From positions 310,001 to 374,000 of the forward strand of contig NZ_JNJA01000004.1 in the NCBI RefSeq assembly GCF_000702665.1: 64,000 bases of DNA, written 5' to 3'. The notes under the pieces were generated by a model. The model was given only the letters and a program-made list of their open reading frames with translations, did no database searches and was not told where the DNA came from. The translations under genes were made by a program, and so were the position numbers. The DNA is from Solidesulfovibrio alcoholivorans DSM 5433. GTDB taxonomy: Bacteria > Desulfobacterota > Desulfovibrionia > Desulfovibrionales > Desulfovibrionaceae. How positions within the stretch are numbered: the first letter of the stretch is position 1; every line of letters begins with the position of its first letter. This document shows positions 63,003-64,000 of the stretch, one piece after another.

Positions 63003-64000
63003 GGGACGGCTCCAGCCCGCTTTGCACGGCCCACATGCCGGCGTAGACCCCCCCGGCATGGATGAGCGCCTCGTGGTCGCCGTGTTCGACCACGTAGCCG
63101 TCCACGACGACCAGGATCTCGGCGCACTGGCGCACCGTGGACAGGCGGTGCGCCACGGCCAGGGTGAGCCGGCCCTGTCGGAAAGCGTGCAGGTTCTGCT
63201 GGATGATCGCCTCGGTGCGGGTGTCCACGGCCGAGGTGGCCTCGTCGAGGATGAGAACGGCCGGGTCGCGCAGGATGGCCCGGGCCAGGGACACGCGCTG
63301 GCGTTCGCCGCCGGAGAGCTTCATGCCGCGTTCGCCGATGACCGTGTCGTAGCCGGACGGCAGCTTCATGATGAAGTCGTCGGCCCCGGCCACGGCTGCG
63401 GCCCGGCGCACGGCCGCGCGGTCGGCTTCCGGGCGGCCGAGAAGGATGTTTTCCGCCACGGTGCCGTGAAAAAGAAACGCCTCCTGGGACACGTAGCCGA
63501 GTTGGCCGCGCCAGCTTTTGAGCGTGAACGCGTCGAGGGGCTCGCCGTCGATGACGATCGCGCCGCCCGTGGGCTCGTAGTAGCGCAGCAGGAGTTTGAC
63601 CAGGGTGGACTTGCCCGCCCCGGTCGGGCCGACCACGCCCGTGACCTCGCCCTGGCGCAGGGTGAGGCTGACGCCGTTTATGACCGGCCCGCGCGAGGGG
63701 TAGGCGAAGCGCACGTCGGCGAAGGCGATCTCTCGCGGCCGGTGGTCGAGGGCCACGGCCCCGGGACGGTCGGCCACGCGGGGCCTCACGGCGAACAGTT
63801 CCGCGATGCGGCCGGCGGCGGCCTCGGCGCGCTGAATCTGGTTGATGAGCATGCCGAAGACGAAAAGCGGCAGCACGAGGCGCGCGGCAAAGAGGACGAA
63901 GGTGGTGTAGTCGCCCACGGTCGGCCCGTGCCCGGCGGCCACGAGATAGCCGCCGCCGGCAAAGACCGCGCCGAAGGAGATGCCGGCCACGGCGTAGATG
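62989..64000 (-). CDS. ABC exporter (MsbA-like), C-terminal part; 5' end outside window
   Basis: The open frame runs to the window edge; about 337 residues are visible. The end of a transmembrane domain (FGAVFAGGGYLVAAGHGPTVGDYTTFVLFAARLVLPLFVFGMLINQIQRAE) is followed by an ATPase: Walker A GPTGAGKSTLVKLLLRYYE, Q-loop YVSQEAFLFHG, signature LSGGERQRVSLARAIL, Walker B AVLILDEATSAVD, switch VAHRLSTVR. It belongs to the lipid/drug exporter family that works as a homo- or heterodimer at the inner membrane. Substrate unknown. Confidence 0.93.
   Translation of the reverse strand, partial: IYAVAGISFGAVFAGGGYLVAAGHGPTVGDYTTFVLFAARLVLPLFVFGMLINQIQRAEAAAGRIAELFAVRPRVADRPGAVALDHRPREIAFADVRFAYPSRGPVINGVSLTLRQGEVTGVVGPTGAGKSTLVKLLLRYYEPTGGAIVIDGEPLDAFTLKSWRGQLGYVSQEAFLFHGTVAENILLGRPEADRAAVRRAAAVAGADDFIMKLPSGYDTVIGERGMKLSGGERQRVSLARAILRDPAVLILDEATSAVDTRTEAIIQQNLHAFRQGRLTLAVAHRLSTVRQCAEILVVVDGYVVEHGDHEALIHAGGVYAGMWAVQSGLEPSHDAL

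Overview
The window is high-GC, gene-dense bacterial chromosome. It best fits a sulfate-reducing deltaproteobacterium of the Desulfovibrio group. The support is a periplasmic tetraheme cytochrome c3 with the Desulfovibrio heme spacing, the futalosine-pathway enzyme MqnC, a selenocysteine-containing SelD, and an FmdE-like protein beside a FecCD-type transporter. This is inference from gene content; no 16S gene is present. No phage, insertion sequence, CRISPR array or tRNA was recognised, and no gene-free stretch exceeds about 270 bases.

Layout. 1-14 kb: the end of a SufB/D gene, a CoA-binding/YkgJ/DnaJ-domain operon on the minus strand, mqnC, a drug/metabolite transporter, an M24 peptidase, an FmdE plus metal-chelate ABC importer operon, a GT87/cyclase/VOC operon and cytochrome c3. 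14-24 kb: CBS protein, pcm, Mrp/ApbC, pgsA, an ftsB cluster, a lipoprotein, fbp, tsaD, trxA-trxB and a BamD-like lipoprotein. 24-34 kb: an EF-G gene, acyltransferase, rsmD, coaD, miaA and an amidase in tightly overlapping order, then tatA and a HAD hydrolase. 34-41 kb: a probable small RNA, yggT, DUF167, DUF465 and the branched-chain amino acid genes ilvB-ilvN-ilvC, followed by small envelope proteins. 41-48 kb: a methyltransferase-like protein, DUF488, GNAT, LOG-family and beta-CASP proteins, infA, an M29 aminopeptidase and cheW. 48-60 kb: mfd, two SurA-type chaperone genes, a RodZ-like gene, recO, glyQ-glyS and rpsT. 60-64 kb: a glycosyltransferase, then a minus-strand selenium/redox group (ABC exporter, small CxxC protein, selD, DsrE-like).

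The most interesting observations are: (1) selD is interrupted by an in-frame TGA exactly at the active-site Cys/Sec position, so it is a selenoprotein that ordinary gene calling would truncate; (2) a strong sigma-70 promoter at the end of the HAD gene, followed by nested complementary arms and a terminator, marks a probable ~170-nt RNA gene; (3) a C-terminal beta-rich domain is shared by a SurA-like lipoprotein and the nearby RodZ-like protein; (4) a perfect 42-bp palindrome lies between the RodZ-like gene and recO; (5) two copies of a REP-like palindromic element lie 50 kb apart; (6) a tandem 9-bp repeat encodes a cysteine-rich tail on a CBS protein.
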